Part shown: one piece after another, positions 52,420 through 61,744 of the stretch
How positions within the stretch are numbered: the first letter of the stretch is position 1
Layout: each line of letters starts with the position of its first letter
Assembly (NCBI GenBank): GCA_002352545.1
Contig: DEIO01000020.1
Span: 31,004 to 95,003, forward strand
Reading direction: 5' to 3'
Length of the DNA: 64,000 nt
Origin: Patescibacteria group bacterium UBA2772
GTDB lineage: Bacteria; Patescibacteriota; Minisyncoccia; Moranbacterales; DUUL01
Translations under genes and position numbers: made by a program
The notes under the pieces: generated by a model
Database searches by the model: none
Seen by the model: only the letters and a program-made list of their open reading frames with translations
What the model was told of the DNA's origin: nothing

Positions 52420-52903
52420 GGTTAAATGAATATTAACGAAAGGAAAAAAGAGGGAGAAAGATACCCTTAAAAAATATAAGTTGTAACGACTATGTAAATG
52501 GACTAAAAAGATCACTTGGTTGGATTTTTTTCGAAATACTCCATACTTTTTTCAACAACGGCATATTTGTTTTGGCTGGTGAAAACGAAAACGGAAAAGA
52601 CACTGAAATTACTGCAACCGAAAAATAGCTAGAGATCAATCATGGAAGTAATTTTGGGATGATTATTAAAACGGCTACAAACTTTGTTATCCATATGGAT
52701 TCTTGCAAATCGCCTGGTTGTATTGAATCCATGAAAAGATACAAAAAAATCTATCCATTGATATGTATGGAGACATTCTATCCAAGCCCACCTTTGAAAT
52801 GATTGGTAAACACTATGACGACGGCTATGACGCAAAAGTTGTTTTTTCCAGAAAAGATGGAACAGCAATGTTCATTGATAAGATTATGCCATTTGTAGAA
52901 TGA
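52420..52903 (+). pseudogene. Decayed unidentified gene
   Basis: Fragments in plus-strand frames form one broken protein: VNGLKRSLGWIFFEILHTFF ... ENENGKDTEITATEK, TAG near 52626, then LEINHGSNFGMIIKTATNFVIHMDS ... KRYKKIYP, a one-base shift near 52760, and DMYGDILSKPTFEMIGKHYDDGYDAK ... DKIMPFVE with TGA at 52901-52903. The opening (MNINERKKEGERYP at 52426) is also out of frame. I do not recognise the family. It is followed by a strong terminator. Confidence 0.5.
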
Positions 52904-53014
52904 TTTACTAGTGAGAATAAATCTTTCTGGATTTGGACAGACAAAGAAACATCTGACAGTTCAAAAAGTCAGTAAACCAGTTCTCTATTCTTTTGTCAAA
53001 AAGAAATTAAAAAT

Positions 53015-53056
53015 TAAAAAAGGAGAAACGTTTAATGAAACACTTCTCCTTTTTCC
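53015..53056 (+). terminator. Bidirectional terminator
   Basis: The stem aaaaaggagaa / ttctccttttt lies around a ~15-nt loop, between the decayed plus-strand gene and the convergent 350-residue gene. Confidence 0.7.
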
Positions 53057-53125
53057 TTTTTTGGTTGAAAAAGGTGCAAAAATAAATACATACTATGCAA
53101 GTATTCTTGCTGGTTAATTTTTAAG

Positions 53126-54178
53126 TTACTTAAAACACTCTTTGGCATATCTTTCTCTTAAAATTACTTCTTTCTTAATGGTATACAGTCTGAAACCATA
53201 GGATTTGTAAGCAACTTTACTTTGTTCATCGATACCATCTTCATTTAATTCAGCATCTTCTAGTTGGAAAATATTCCACCCTAGGCACTTGTTACAAAAC
53301 TTGATGACACCAGCGTGGGTGCTAATTTTCAAATCGGGGATATCATCAGACTTGCAAAATTTTGCAAGTCTACGATAATAGCTGGACATACTAGCAAAAA
53401 GTATCTTACCAATCTCCCGTCTGACACTTACCAGTCGATAATAATTCCCTTTGTACTCTTTTGCATTTTGCCATCCCTCCTTTTCCTCTCTCTTTTTAAG
53501 GGTTTTTACTGGAATTTCTTCAATTCGATACCCCACATCAGGATGAATTGAAAAACGCATAATCTCATGTGTGAGATTTGGAAAATCAACATTATAAGTC
53601 TTCTTGACAGGCAAATCCCGAAACTTATATCCCAAAGTTCCGATAATTTTTTCATTACAACGAATAGCGCTATAAATATCAGGTTGTGAACCAAACCTTT
53701 CATTTGGATCTAACATCTGATAGTGTTGATAAACACTTGTGCAGAAACGATCAATTTCTTCAAATGCTTCACAGTCCAAAGAGCGAAACATTACTTCATC
53801 ATACCACTTGCCAAGAGCCACTTTTTGCGATGCTTGCATTTTTTGCATAGCTCCATTGTCCAATTTAGGAGCCACTCCATTTGAAATTAGAGTCGTCGGC
53901 AACGACATACATCCCAATTTTCTTTGTGCATTTGTTGTTTCAGTTAACCAATAGTCGGGAAATGCTAATTGGGGAAACAACTCTTGTTGTAGCGTCACAA
54001 CATCAATTTCTCTTGTGGTTTCCTCCCTTTCATTGAATTTTAACACTACATTTGGATCCCAGTAAACCTCTTCTGTCAAAAAACCTTTTTTCGCAATTAT
54101 TGACTTGAGATCTAAAAAACCATTTTCCAAACTAAGCGGTGATACAAACTCTGAGAATTTTCTTTTTTTAAAACACAT
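53126..54178 (-). CDS. Possible acyltransferase (GNAT/FeeM-like)
   Basis: A 350-residue protein with an aaggaagg SD. The middle section, EAFEEIDRFCTSVYQHYQMLDPNERFG then AIRCNEKIIGTLGYKFRDL and HEIMRFSIHPDVGYRIEEIPVKTL, follows the layout of N-acyl amino acid synthases/autoinducer-type acyltransferases (a variable first helix region, a 'GTLR' strand, an 'E.. RL.V.P' strand). The C-terminal half has THAGVIKFCNKCLGWNIFQL. Assignment rests on this pattern only and is tentative. The frame is intact, unlike its SD-bearing neighbours. Confidence 0.4.
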   Translation of the reverse strand: MCFKKRKFSEFVSPLSLENGFLDLKSIIAKKGFLTEEVYWDPNVVLKFNEREETTREIDVVTLQQELFPQLAFPDYWLTETTNAQRKLGCMSLPTTLISNGVAPKLDNGAMQKMQASQKVALGKWYDEVMFRSLDCEAFEEIDRFCTSVYQHYQMLDPNERFGSQPDIYSAIRCNEKIIGTLGYKFRDLPVKKTYNVDFPNLTHEIMRFSIHPDVGYRIEEIPVKTLKKREEKEGWQNAKEYKGNYYRLVSVRREIGKILFASMSSYYRRLAKFCKSDDIPDLKISTHAGVIKFCNKCLGWNIFQLEDAELNEDGIDEQSKVAYKSYGFRLYTIKKEVILRERYAKECFK

Positions 54179-54409
54179 TTTTTGTATCCTTCCTTTGACA
54201 TATTAAAACCAAAGCTTCTTTAACTATAATTGAGCAAGCTCAATTATCGAGAAAACTGAACTCACTCAATACTATTATCAAATAACAATCTTAACTGAAT
54301 ATAATAACCACAAAAATATCTTTTGTCAAGTGTTTTGCTTAGAAACAATCTCCTAGAAAGGCTTTATTTAATTAGTAGTGTTGTTTGAAGCAATAACAAC
54401 TATCTATAT

Positions 54410-54444
54410 AAAAAGGTCTGAATCATTTGACTCAGACCTTTTTC
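54410..54444. terminator. Terminator after purF remnant
   Basis: Perfect stem aaaaaggtctga / tcagaccttttt around atcatttgac. Confidence 0.85.
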
Positions 54445-54461
54445 CTTTGGAAAACTGCATC

Positions 54462-55806
54462 TTAGAAATAACTTGACTGATTCCAACAATGGGTGTATAG
54501 GTCTTTTTTGGGAAGACCAATCGCCCGGATCAGGTCATCCAACGCTTGAAATTTCAAGGTTGAGAGTCCTAAACGAACTCTGATATTCTCAATCATTGCC
54601 AAATTATCTGGCGAACCTGCTTGAGCAAAAACTTCAAGATTTTCAGCATTTTCTCCTACAATTTGATTTGATTGCCTTTCTTCCAATCAAATCAAATGTT
54701 GAGCGTGATTGAGAAAAATTCAAAAATGGACAAGGGTAAATCAAAGTTGGACAGGCTGGACGCATATGTGCTTCTTTTACTCCATAACCAAAAAGCAACT
54801 TAATGGTGTCCTGCAGTTGAGTACATCTGACAATTGAATCTTCACAAAATAAAATCCTTTGACCGTTAATTAATTCCTTAATTGGAATCAATTTCATTCT
54901 TGCCACAAGGTCTCGCATGTTCTGATTCTGTGGCATGAAACTTTTTGGCCAAGTTGGAGTGTATTTCACAAATGGCCTCTTCTGTGGCAATCCTCTGGCA
55001 TTAGCATAGCCAATGCCGTGCCCAATGCCGGAGTCAGAAATTCCTGCCACAAAATCAACAGTAACATTATCATTTCAGGCTAATGCTGCCCCACACCGAT
55101 ACCGAATCTCTTCAACACTTCTCCCTTCATAGGTCGAGGCTGGATAACCATAATAAACCCACAAAAAAGAACAGACCTGCATTTTTTCTCCTGGCTTTTT
55201 GAACACTTCACATCCATCAGGTGTGATCCGAATAATTTCCCCTGGTCCGAGCTCTCTTTCAATTTCATAGCCCAAATTGGGAAAAGCACATGATTCAGAA
55301 GAAACTGCAAAACCATTTTTCTTCTTTCCAATAACAAGAGTGGTTCAACCAAGACGATTCCTAGCTGCAAAAATCTCACCATTATCAGAAACCAAGAGCA
55401 TTGTGCAAAATCCTTCAATGCATTCTTGCGCATAAGCAATCCCTTGCGAAATAGAATCTCTTTCGCAAATCAACTTTGCAACAAGCTCAGTTGGGTTCAT
55501 AATGTTGTTGATCTTTAAAACAGTAACCAGTCCAAATAATCCCAGATGCGAACGCATCAAAATTGGCTGAACTTCATAATCACTGATTACACCAATTCCA
55601 AGACTACCTTCCAAATCGGGAAATTCTGATTCAAATTTTGTTCTGAAATAAGAACTTGCCAAACTATGAATCACTCGCTTGATTTCATTTTCAGTCAAGA
55701 CTGCCATTCCACTTATTTTTGTGCCGAGATGCGATAGATAATCTGTTCCATAAAAAAGATCACCAATACAACTGTTTTTTGATGCACAACCAAATATTCC
55801 ACTCAT
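54462..55806 (-). pseudogene. purF: Decayed amidophosphoribosyltransferase-like gene (PurF)
   Basis: Segments in order encode an ~440-residue PurF homologue. It starts MSGIFGCASKNSCIGDLFYG with catalytic Cys near the N-terminus (here after an extra MSGIF), has GRTPIVIG-like 'RNRLG-stop-TTLVIGKK', then GYEIERELGPGEIIRI, then DFVAGISDSGIGHGIGYANARGLP, ILFCEDSIVRCTQLQ (PRPP loop) and HMRPACPTLIYPCPFLNFS. TGAs interrupt at 55345-55347 and 55075-55077, both where relatives have Arg (CGA to TGA), and a 4-bp duplication (gatt) near 54680 shifts the frame before EERQSNQIVGENAENLE. A strong SD (aaggagg) precedes the ATG. Not functional as written. Confidence 0.85.
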
Positions 55807-55994
55807 CTTTAATCCTCCTTCTAGTAAAGTTTTTCAAAAAAATAATTTGGGACAATTCCCAAAACTTCCAAAGCACTGAAGGCTTATTTTACTCTGAAAA
55901 AAACAAGGATGTTTTACTTATTTTTAATATCAAAGTTTTATATTCAAATTTCTATAATCTCCCACTGATCTCCTGTCTTGCCAAATCTTTTGGT

Positions 55995-56594
55995 CTAACT
56001 TCTTGTTGCCTCAAAGAGCATCAAAAAATCTGCTTTCAAACCATCCATAGAAGAAGGATTATACAAAACTACAGCTGGATGAAACAATGGAACAATTTTA
56101 ACCTGTCCATAATCAACTTGAGCCACAAAAACCTTGCCATGCATTTTGGTGATTCCCTCAATTTGAGATTCCAAACCAAATTTTTTCATGATGTAGATAG
56201 CCGAAAATCTCCCCAGAGCAGCAATGATTTTGGGTTGAATGATATCAATCTGCCGATCCAAAAACGGTCCATATGCCTCAATTTCTGCTGGCAAAGGGTC
56301 TCTGTTAGCGATTGGTCGATCTTTCACGATATTAGTAATGTAGATATCTTCTCTTTTCAAACCAACAATCGACAGAAGTTCATCAAAAACTTTTCCGGAA
56401 GCACCACAAAAAGGTCTTCCCGTTAAAGCTTCGTTCTTCCCTGGTGCTTCACCAACAAACATCAAATCCGCATCATGATTTCCCTCGCCAATAACTGGAA
56501 AAGTTTTATCTTTCTGTCTTTGGATATACAAAGGAGAATCTTTCAAATCCAAAACTTCATATTTAATCTTCTTCAACTGTTCTGTTTTATTCAT
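55995..56594 (-). CDS. udg: Uracil-DNA glycosylase, family 4
   Basis: A 199-residue enzyme that removes uracil from DNA. Motif A is MFVGEAPGKNEALTGRPFCGASGKVFDELL (~residues 45-74), with TNIVKDRPIANRDPLPAEI following and motif B near the C-terminus as VPLFHPAVVLYN. Family 4 enzymes usually bind a [4Fe-4S] cluster through four Cys; only one Cys in the expected region (PFCGAS) is visible and the N-terminal Cys pair is absent, so the cluster may be missing. Confidence 0.88.
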   Translation of the reverse strand: MNKTEQLKKIKYEVLDLKDSPLYIQRQKDKTFPVIGEGNHDADLMFVGEAPGKNEALTGRPFCGASGKVFDELLSIVGLKREDIYITNIVKDRPIANRDPLPAEIEAYGPFLDRQIDIIQPKIIAALGRFSAIYIMKKFGLESQIEGITKMHGKVFVAQVDYGQVKIVPLFHPAVVLYNPSSMDGLKADFLMLFEATRS

Positions 56595-56603
56595 GACTGT
56601 TAA

Positions 56604-56786
56604 TTACTTTTTCTTAAAAATATAAAGAAACATGAAATAGATTGTCATCATCGAGATAACTGAAAATATCTGACTGAAAGGACAATTCATTATACTTGTA
56701 AAAAACAAATCGATATCCAAAATATTAAAATAGTTAAGCTGTGAAACATCACTTTTGACAATCGAATATATAGCAAGTGACACCAA
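56604..56786 (-). CDS. Possible small membrane protein
   Basis: A 60-residue hydrophobic ORF (TTG start) with one or two spans, ending in FMFLYIFKKK, 9 bp before udg. Composition fits a membrane peptide, but there is no SD or family match, so it may be spurious. Confidence 0.25.
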   Translation of the reverse strand: MVSLAIYSIVKSDVSQLNYFNILDIDLFFTSIMNCPFSQIFSVISMMTIYFMFLYIFKKK

Positions 56787-57356
56787 ATGTGTTACTTGCT
56801 GAAAATAATATCATCTTAAAAAACACATCTAAATATTTGTTTTTCATTATAGTCGTACTAAAATATTTAATTAGATTGGCTCATCTTTTTGATGAAAAGA
56901 GTGCTCTCTATTTAGAGACACACTTTTATTTTTTTCAAAAATAGAGGGCTAAATATTTTAATCCACCGCAACCCACTAGAATAGGAAAGAATCTCCTACC
57001 CCCTTGTTCTCGTTGAATGAGTCAAAACCTGTTTAAATATGCTAAGTCATTATGACCCTTAAAGCTTTTTACCTCAAAAGGAATAAAAGCATTCCACAAT
57101 GTGCCTCGAAGCTACTGGAAAAACAAAATACAAAACAGGATGTGCTATTTTCTCCAGAATTTTAGCAATCCTCATTACCCTTTTTTTCCCGAAAAACGGG
57201 ACTAGTCTAGAATACACATGAAGAGCATTAAAATAATGCTGAAGGTGATTGAACTATTTGGTTTCCATTTCGGACTCCATGTTGTTTGCGGTTTATTGAC
57301 TCAACCAGTCAGATAAGTAACCGCCAGAATCAATAACAGTTATACACCTAGTTTAA
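56787..57356. other. Gene-free stretch upstream of udg
   Basis: About 570 bp without a supported gene. Hairpins: a terminator-like element near 56897-56940 (aaaagagtg ... cacttttatttttt), gcaagtgacaccaaatgtgttacttgc-type pairing near 56772-56800, and tcccgaaaaacggga near 57187-57201. Scattered codon-like pieces with stops (minus strand, about 56890-57010) suggest eroded coding DNA. No tmRNA, RNase P or SRP signature found. Confidence 0.3.
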
Positions 57357-57390
57357 CAAAAAACCCCAGTCTGTAAATAGACCAGGACCT
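57357..57390 (-). terminator. pyrG terminator
   Basis: Stem cctggtct / agactggg followed by ttttttg on the minus strand. Confidence 0.7.
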
Positions 57391-57396
57391 GTTTTG

Positions 57397-59052
57397 TTAT
57401 TTTTCTTCCTTCACCGCTTTGATGAACCTTCTAAACATTGGGTTCGGATAAAGTGGAGAGGATGTCAGTTCTGGATGAAACTGACTTCCAAACATACATG
57501 GATGCTCCTCTTTTGAAAGTTCAGCAATCTCCATTAGTGTTTTGTCGGGAGACTTTCCTGAAAAAATCAACCCTGCTTTTTCAAGTTTTTCAATATATTT
57601 TGGATTCACTTCATATCGATGTCGATGTCTTTCCTTGACCTTCACTTTGTTATATGCCTCGAAAGCAAGTGTTCCTTCAGAAATTTCACATGGATAATCC
57701 CCAAGACGCATCGTTGCACCATAGTTTCCATTTTTCAAATTATCTTTCTGTTCTGGCATAATATCAATCACTGGATTTGTTGTTTCTGGCATGATTTCTG
57801 TAGTATGTGCATCTTCAAGTCCAAGCACATTTCTTGCATATTCCAAAACCAAAAGTTGCATTCCATAACAAAGTCCTAGATATGGGATCTTGTTCTCACG
57901 CACGAATTTAATCGTTGCAATTTTCCCTTCAATTCCTCGTTCTCCAAATCCACCAGGAACAATTACTCCGTCATATTTCCTAAGCTCTCCTAATTTCTCT
58001 GGATGATTTTCATACTCTTCAGAGCTGAGCCATTCAATCTTAGCTTTTCTGTCTTCTGCTATTGCAGCATGCTTAACAGCTTCAATCACTGAGATATAAG
58101 CATCTGTTAAAACACATTCTCCTGTTCCAAAATACTTCCCCACAATTCCAATTTTCACTTCTTCTGTTGCTGATTTCATGTTTTGGATAAATCCTTCCCA
58201 TTCAGATAAATCACTTTCCCTTGAATCCAAATTCAGTTTTTTTAAAATAAGCTCGCTCAAGTTATCTTTTTCAAAGTTGATAGGAACTTCATAGATTGAC
58301 TCAATGTCAGGTGCAGAAATCACTGCCTCTTTCTTAATATTACAAAAAAGCGCAATCTTTTCTTTTCTTTTTTGATCAATTGGAACACTACTTCTTGCAA
58401 TAATGATATCCGTTTGAATTCCGGCTGAATTCAAAGATCTGATAGCTTGTTGAGTAGGTTTTGTTTTCATCTCACCCGTTTTTTCAGGATATGGAACATA
58501 ACTAATTGTTACATACAAGATGCTGTTTTCATCATGTTGCAATTTCATTTGACGAGCAGCTTCAGTGAATAGCATATTCTCATAATCACCTGTGGTTCCC
58601 CCAACTTCGATTACCACAAAATCTGCTTTGTTATTCTCCGCGGCTTTTTCAATGGTTTCGATTACCTCATTTGTAACATGTGGAATGATTTGGACACACC
58701 GCCCTTTGTATTCCAAGTTTCTTTCTCGTTCAATTACTTTTTGATATATACTCCCAGTTGTCATGTAATTAGTCGGTGGAAGTTTGATATTCAAAAATCT
58801 CTCATAATTTCCCATATCTTGATCGGTCTCAAGACCACTTGAAAGAACAAAAGTTTCTCCATGTTCTGTCGGATTCATTGTTCCAGCATCAACGTTCACA
58901 TACGGATCAATTTTCACAGAGGTCACCGAATATCCCCTAGCTTGAATGATTTTTGCAATAGAAGAAGCAGAAACTCCTTTCCCAATTCCACTCATCACTC
59001 CTCCAAAAACAAAGATATATTTGGCGTCTTTAGACCAATTTTTATTCTTCAT
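57397..59052 (-). CDS. pyrG: CTP synthase
   Basis: A 551-residue enzyme turning UTP and glutamine into CTP. The synthase domain opens with YIFVFGGVMSGIGKGVSASSIAKI (P-loop) and has KIDPYVNVDAGTMNPTEHGE and EVGGTTGDYE. The C-terminal glutaminase has GGFGERGIEGKI, the nucleophile in YLGLCYGMQL, and FGSQFHPEL with the catalytic His. Full length and intact. No SD precedes the ATG. Confidence 0.97.
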   Translation of the reverse strand: MKNKNWSKDAKYIFVFGGVMSGIGKGVSASSIAKIIQARGYSVTSVKIDPYVNVDAGTMNPTEHGETFVLSSGLETDQDMGNYERFLNIKLPPTNYMTTGSIYQKVIERERNLEYKGRCVQIIPHVTNEVIETIEKAAENNKADFVVIEVGGTTGDYENMLFTEAARQMKLQHDENSILYVTISYVPYPEKTGEMKTKPTQQAIRSLNSAGIQTDIIIARSSVPIDQKRKEKIALFCNIKKEAVISAPDIESIYEVPINFEKDNLSELILKKLNLDSRESDLSEWEGFIQNMKSATEEVKIGIVGKYFGTGECVLTDAYISVIEAVKHAAIAEDRKAKIEWLSSEEYENHPEKLGELRKYDGVIVPGGFGERGIEGKIATIKFVRENKIPYLGLCYGMQLLVLEYARNVLGLEDAHTTEIMPETTNPVIDIMPEQKDNLKNGNYGATMRLGDYPCEISEGTLAFEAYNKVKVKERHRHRYEVNPKYIEKLEKAGLIFSGKSPDKTLMEIAELSKEEHPCMFGSQFHPELTSSPLYPNPMFRRFIKAVKEEK

Positions 59053-59084
59053 TTCAATATATAGATTAAACTTTTAAACTCATA

Positions 59085-59119
59085 CAAAAAGTCGCTCCCC
59101 TCTGTAGCGACTAATTTTT
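59085..59119 (-). terminator. rplI terminator
   Basis: Perfect stem agtcgct / agcgact with a T run on the minus strand. Confidence 0.8.
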
Positions 59120-59127
59120 CCTTAAAT

Positions 59128-59574
59128 TTATTCCTTTTCAACCACGATTTTGATAGTTGCAGAAATTCCTTTAGCAAAACCAATCTTGACTGGATATTCT
59201 CCTAGATATTTTATTGGTTTTTTTAATCCTATGGTTGCTTCACCAACTTTGATATTTTCTTTTTCTAATTCTTCGATTATTTGTTTTTTATCAATTGAAC
59301 CAAAAAGTTTTTCTGAAGACTCCTGAGTTCTTGCCTTTATTACAAAACTTTTTTTATCAACATCAGCAACAATTTTTTGAACTTCTTTTAACCTCTTCTC
59401 TGCTTGTTCTTGTGCTTTTTTCGCAGATTCCTCTGCTCTTTTCACATTACCTGAGGTTGCTTTTTGAGCTAATTTATTAGGAATCAAAAAATTCTGAGCA
59501 TAACCATCAGAAACATTTTTCATATCCCCTGCCTTCCCTATTCCTTTCACATCTTTAAGCAAAACTAGCTTCAT
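59128..59574 (-). CDS. rplI: Ribosomal protein bL9
   Basis: A 148-residue bL9: MKLVLLKDVKGIGKAGDMKNVSDGYAQNFLIPNKLA (N-terminal globular domain), a long connecting helix (ESAKKAQEQAEKRLKEVQKI) and a C-terminal domain with LFGSIDKKQI and KPIKYLGEYPVKIGF. Standard length. bL9 is absent in some Patescibacteria lineages, so its presence narrows placement. No SD. Confidence 0.96.
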   Translation of the reverse strand: MKLVLLKDVKGIGKAGDMKNVSDGYAQNFLIPNKLAQKATSGNVKRAEESAKKAQEQAEKRLKEVQKIVADVDKKSFVIKARTQESSEKLFGSIDKKQIIEELEKENIKVGEATIGLKKPIKYLGEYPVKIGFAKGISATIKIVVEKE

Positions 59575-59656
59575 ATATTCATCATTTTTAACAAATTAGC
59601 AACAATTCTATCATTTTTAGTTTAACCAAAAAACAAAAAATTGGCAAGAGAAAATA

Positions 59657-60805
59657 TTACTCTTTTCCGCATTTCTCACAAGCACAGACAAAAACATCCT
59701 CAATCGTATCGACCACCTTTTCGTTCATTAAGTCTGGAACAATATTTCCTTTTGTTGGACTCTTCACAATTGCTGCCAGAGCTTTGGCAATCTTCACTTT
59801 TATCTCATTTGTGATTTCGACAGTTCTAGTTTCTAGCGCACCTCGAAACAATCCAGGGAAAACCAAAGCATTGTTAATCTGATTTGGAAAGTCAGACCTT
59901 CCTGTGGCTAAAATACCTAGATTTTTTGCCTCTTGCGCCTCAGTTGGCATGATCTCTGGAACTGGGTTTGCTAAAGCAAAAACAATAGCATCGTCATTCA
60001 TCTTTTCAATGTCTTCGACAACAAGCAAATCTGGAGCTGAAACTCCAATAAAAGCATCTGCTCCCTTCAAAGAATCGCTCAATGTTCCTGAGAAATTTTC
60101 CTTATTAGTTCTTTCTACTAACTCAATCTTGCTAGGATCAACAAGTTCTTTCCTTCCTTTGTGAAGTGAGCCTCTTGAATCAAACACAATCACATCGCCA
60201 CATCCATTTTGCAACAAAAGATCGGCTATCGCAAAACCAGCTGCACCAGCACCAGAAATTATAATCTTCAAACTTCCAAGTTCCTTCTTCACAACCTTAG
60301 TAGCATTTATAAGCCCTGCCAAAACAGCAATTGCAGTTCCATATTGATCATCATGAAAAACAGGAATATCTAATTCTTTCTCGAGTACTTTTGAAATTTC
60401 AAAACAACGAGGAGCTGAGATATCTTCCAAGTTTATTCCGCCAAACCCTGAAGCGATGGCTTTTACAATTGAAATAATCTCGTTCGTATCTTGCGTATCA
60501 AGCACAATCGGTACAGCGTCAACTCCACCAAACCATTTGAACAATGCGGCTTTAGCTTCCATTACTGGCAAAGCTGATTTTGCACCTCTGTTCCCCAATC
60601 CCAAAATAGCACTACCATCACTAACAATCGCAACTGTCCTTCCTTTCCAAGTGTGTTTGTAGACATTTTCTTCATCAGCTGATACTTCTTCAACCAATTT
60701 AGCAACACCTGGTGTATAAATTCTAGCTAGATTTTCTTTTGTAATATCTTCTTTTGAAATAATTTCTATAACACCTGTTTTTCCATTTAATTTTTCTTTT
60801 GCCAT
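59657..60805 (-). CDS. NAD(P)-dependent malic enzyme, short type
   Basis: A 382-residue malic enzyme turning malate into pyruvate and CO2. Signatures: ARIYTPGVAKLVEEV (catalytic Tyr), GSAILGLGNRGAKSALPVMEAKAALF, VFHDDQYGTAIAVLAGLINA and the Rossmann loop IIISGAGAAGFAIADLLL. FALANPVPEIMP follows. It lacks the phosphotransacetylase-like extension of larger enzymes. The C-terminus ends CACEKCGKE. It lies 10 bp upstream-to-downstream after trxB and is probably in the same operon. Confidence 0.93.
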   Translation of the reverse strand: MAKEKLNGKTGVIEIISKEDITKENLARIYTPGVAKLVEEVSADEENVYKHTWKGRTVAIVSDGSAILGLGNRGAKSALPVMEAKAALFKWFGGVDAVPIVLDTQDTNEIISIVKAIASGFGGINLEDISAPRCFEISKVLEKELDIPVFHDDQYGTAIAVLAGLINATKVVKKELGSLKIIISGAGAAGFAIADLLLQNGCGDVIVFDSRGSLHKGRKELVDPSKIELVERTNKENFSGTLSDSLKGADAFIGVSAPDLLVVEDIEKMNDDAIVFALANPVPEIMPTEAQEAKNLGILATGRSDFPNQINNALVFPGLFRGALETRTVEITNEIKVKIAKALAAIVKSPTKGNIVPDLMNEKVVDTIEDVFVCACEKCGKE

Positions 60806-60814
60806 TTTTTTAAT

Positions 60815-61720
60815 TTATTTTAATCTCTTGAAAATTTCTAAAGCAGCAACTGCGCCTTCTGCTGCAGCTGTTATAATCTGACGAAAACCGTTTGAATTTG
60901 TTGTAATATCTCCTGCCGCATATATCCCCTCTATACTAGTTAGCTGAGCTTGGTCAGTAACAATGAAACCATTTTTATTAATTTCAACACCAAGATCCAC
61001 TAGCATCTGCTGATTAGGGATAGATCCAATTTCAACAAAAATTCCGTTGGCTTCAACCACGATTTCTTCATCCTTTTCATCTTTTAGTATAATCCTTTCA
61101 ACAACATTCGCACCCTCAACTCTTGCTATATTTTTGTTATACTCTATCGTAATCCATTCGCTATTTTTCATTCGATCAAAATAGTTCGGGGAACAAGAAA
61201 GTTCCTTTCCTCTATGCACTAATGTAACATTATTTGACTGCTCTGCAAGCATAAGCGCTGCCATTGCAGCAGAATTACCACCCCCTACAACTACTACCTT
61301 TTTATTCCTAAAAAATGGACCATCACAAGTCGCACAATAAGAAACTCCTTTGCCCAAGAACTCTTTTTCTCCTTCAACATTCAATTTTCTTGCAGAAGTT
61401 CCAATCGCATATAAAAGACTTCTTGCTTGATATTCTTCCTTATTGGTTGTCACTTTGAAACCACCTTCTATTTTTTCTATCTTCAATGCTGTCTCTTGTT
61501 TCAATGTTCCACCAAGCGATTCGACATGAGCTTTCATCTTCATTCCAAGTTCCATACCTGAAATAGCTTCAAAACCCAGATAATTCTCAATCTTGTGAAT
61601 TTCATTTAAATATCCTCCAACTTCTTCTCCTAAGATAACATGTTTGATTTGATATCTGGATGCATAAACAGAAGCACCTAGACCAGCTGGTCCAGCCCCT
61701 AAAATAATAAGGTCTTTCAT
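60815..61720 (-). CDS. trxB: Thioredoxin reductase
   Basis: A 301-residue low-molecular-weight thioredoxin reductase: FAD site LIILGAGPAGLGASVYASRY, redox-active CATC (YCATCDGPFF, ~residue 132), NAD(P) site VVVVGGGNSAAMAALMLAEQ and C-terminal GIYAAGDITTNSNGFRQIITAAAEG. It recycles the thioredoxin encoded next door, 24 bp away. Confidence 0.95.
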   Translation of the reverse strand: MKDLIILGAGPAGLGASVYASRYQIKHVILGEEVGGYLNEIHKIENYLGFEAISGMELGMKMKAHVESLGGTLKQETALKIEKIEGGFKVTTNKEEYQARSLLYAIGTSARKLNVEGEKEFLGKGVSYCATCDGPFFRNKKVVVVGGGNSAAMAALMLAEQSNNVTLVHRGKELSCSPNYFDRMKNSEWITIEYNKNIARVEGANVVERIILKDEKDEEIVVEANGIFVEIGSIPNQQMLVDLGVEINKNGFIVTDQAQLTSIEGIYAAGDITTNSNGFRQIITAAAEGAVAALEIFKRLK

Positions 61721-61744
61721 TGATTTTTTATTATTTCTTTTTAA

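Noticed and set aside
55075..55347. Selenocysteine at purF TGAs
   Set aside because: The positions are Arg in relatives, not Cys, and no SECIS-like hairpin follows either TGA.
56787..57356. tmRNA, RNase P RNA or SRP RNA in the gene-free stretch
   Set aside because: Searched both strands for their conserved cores and found none.
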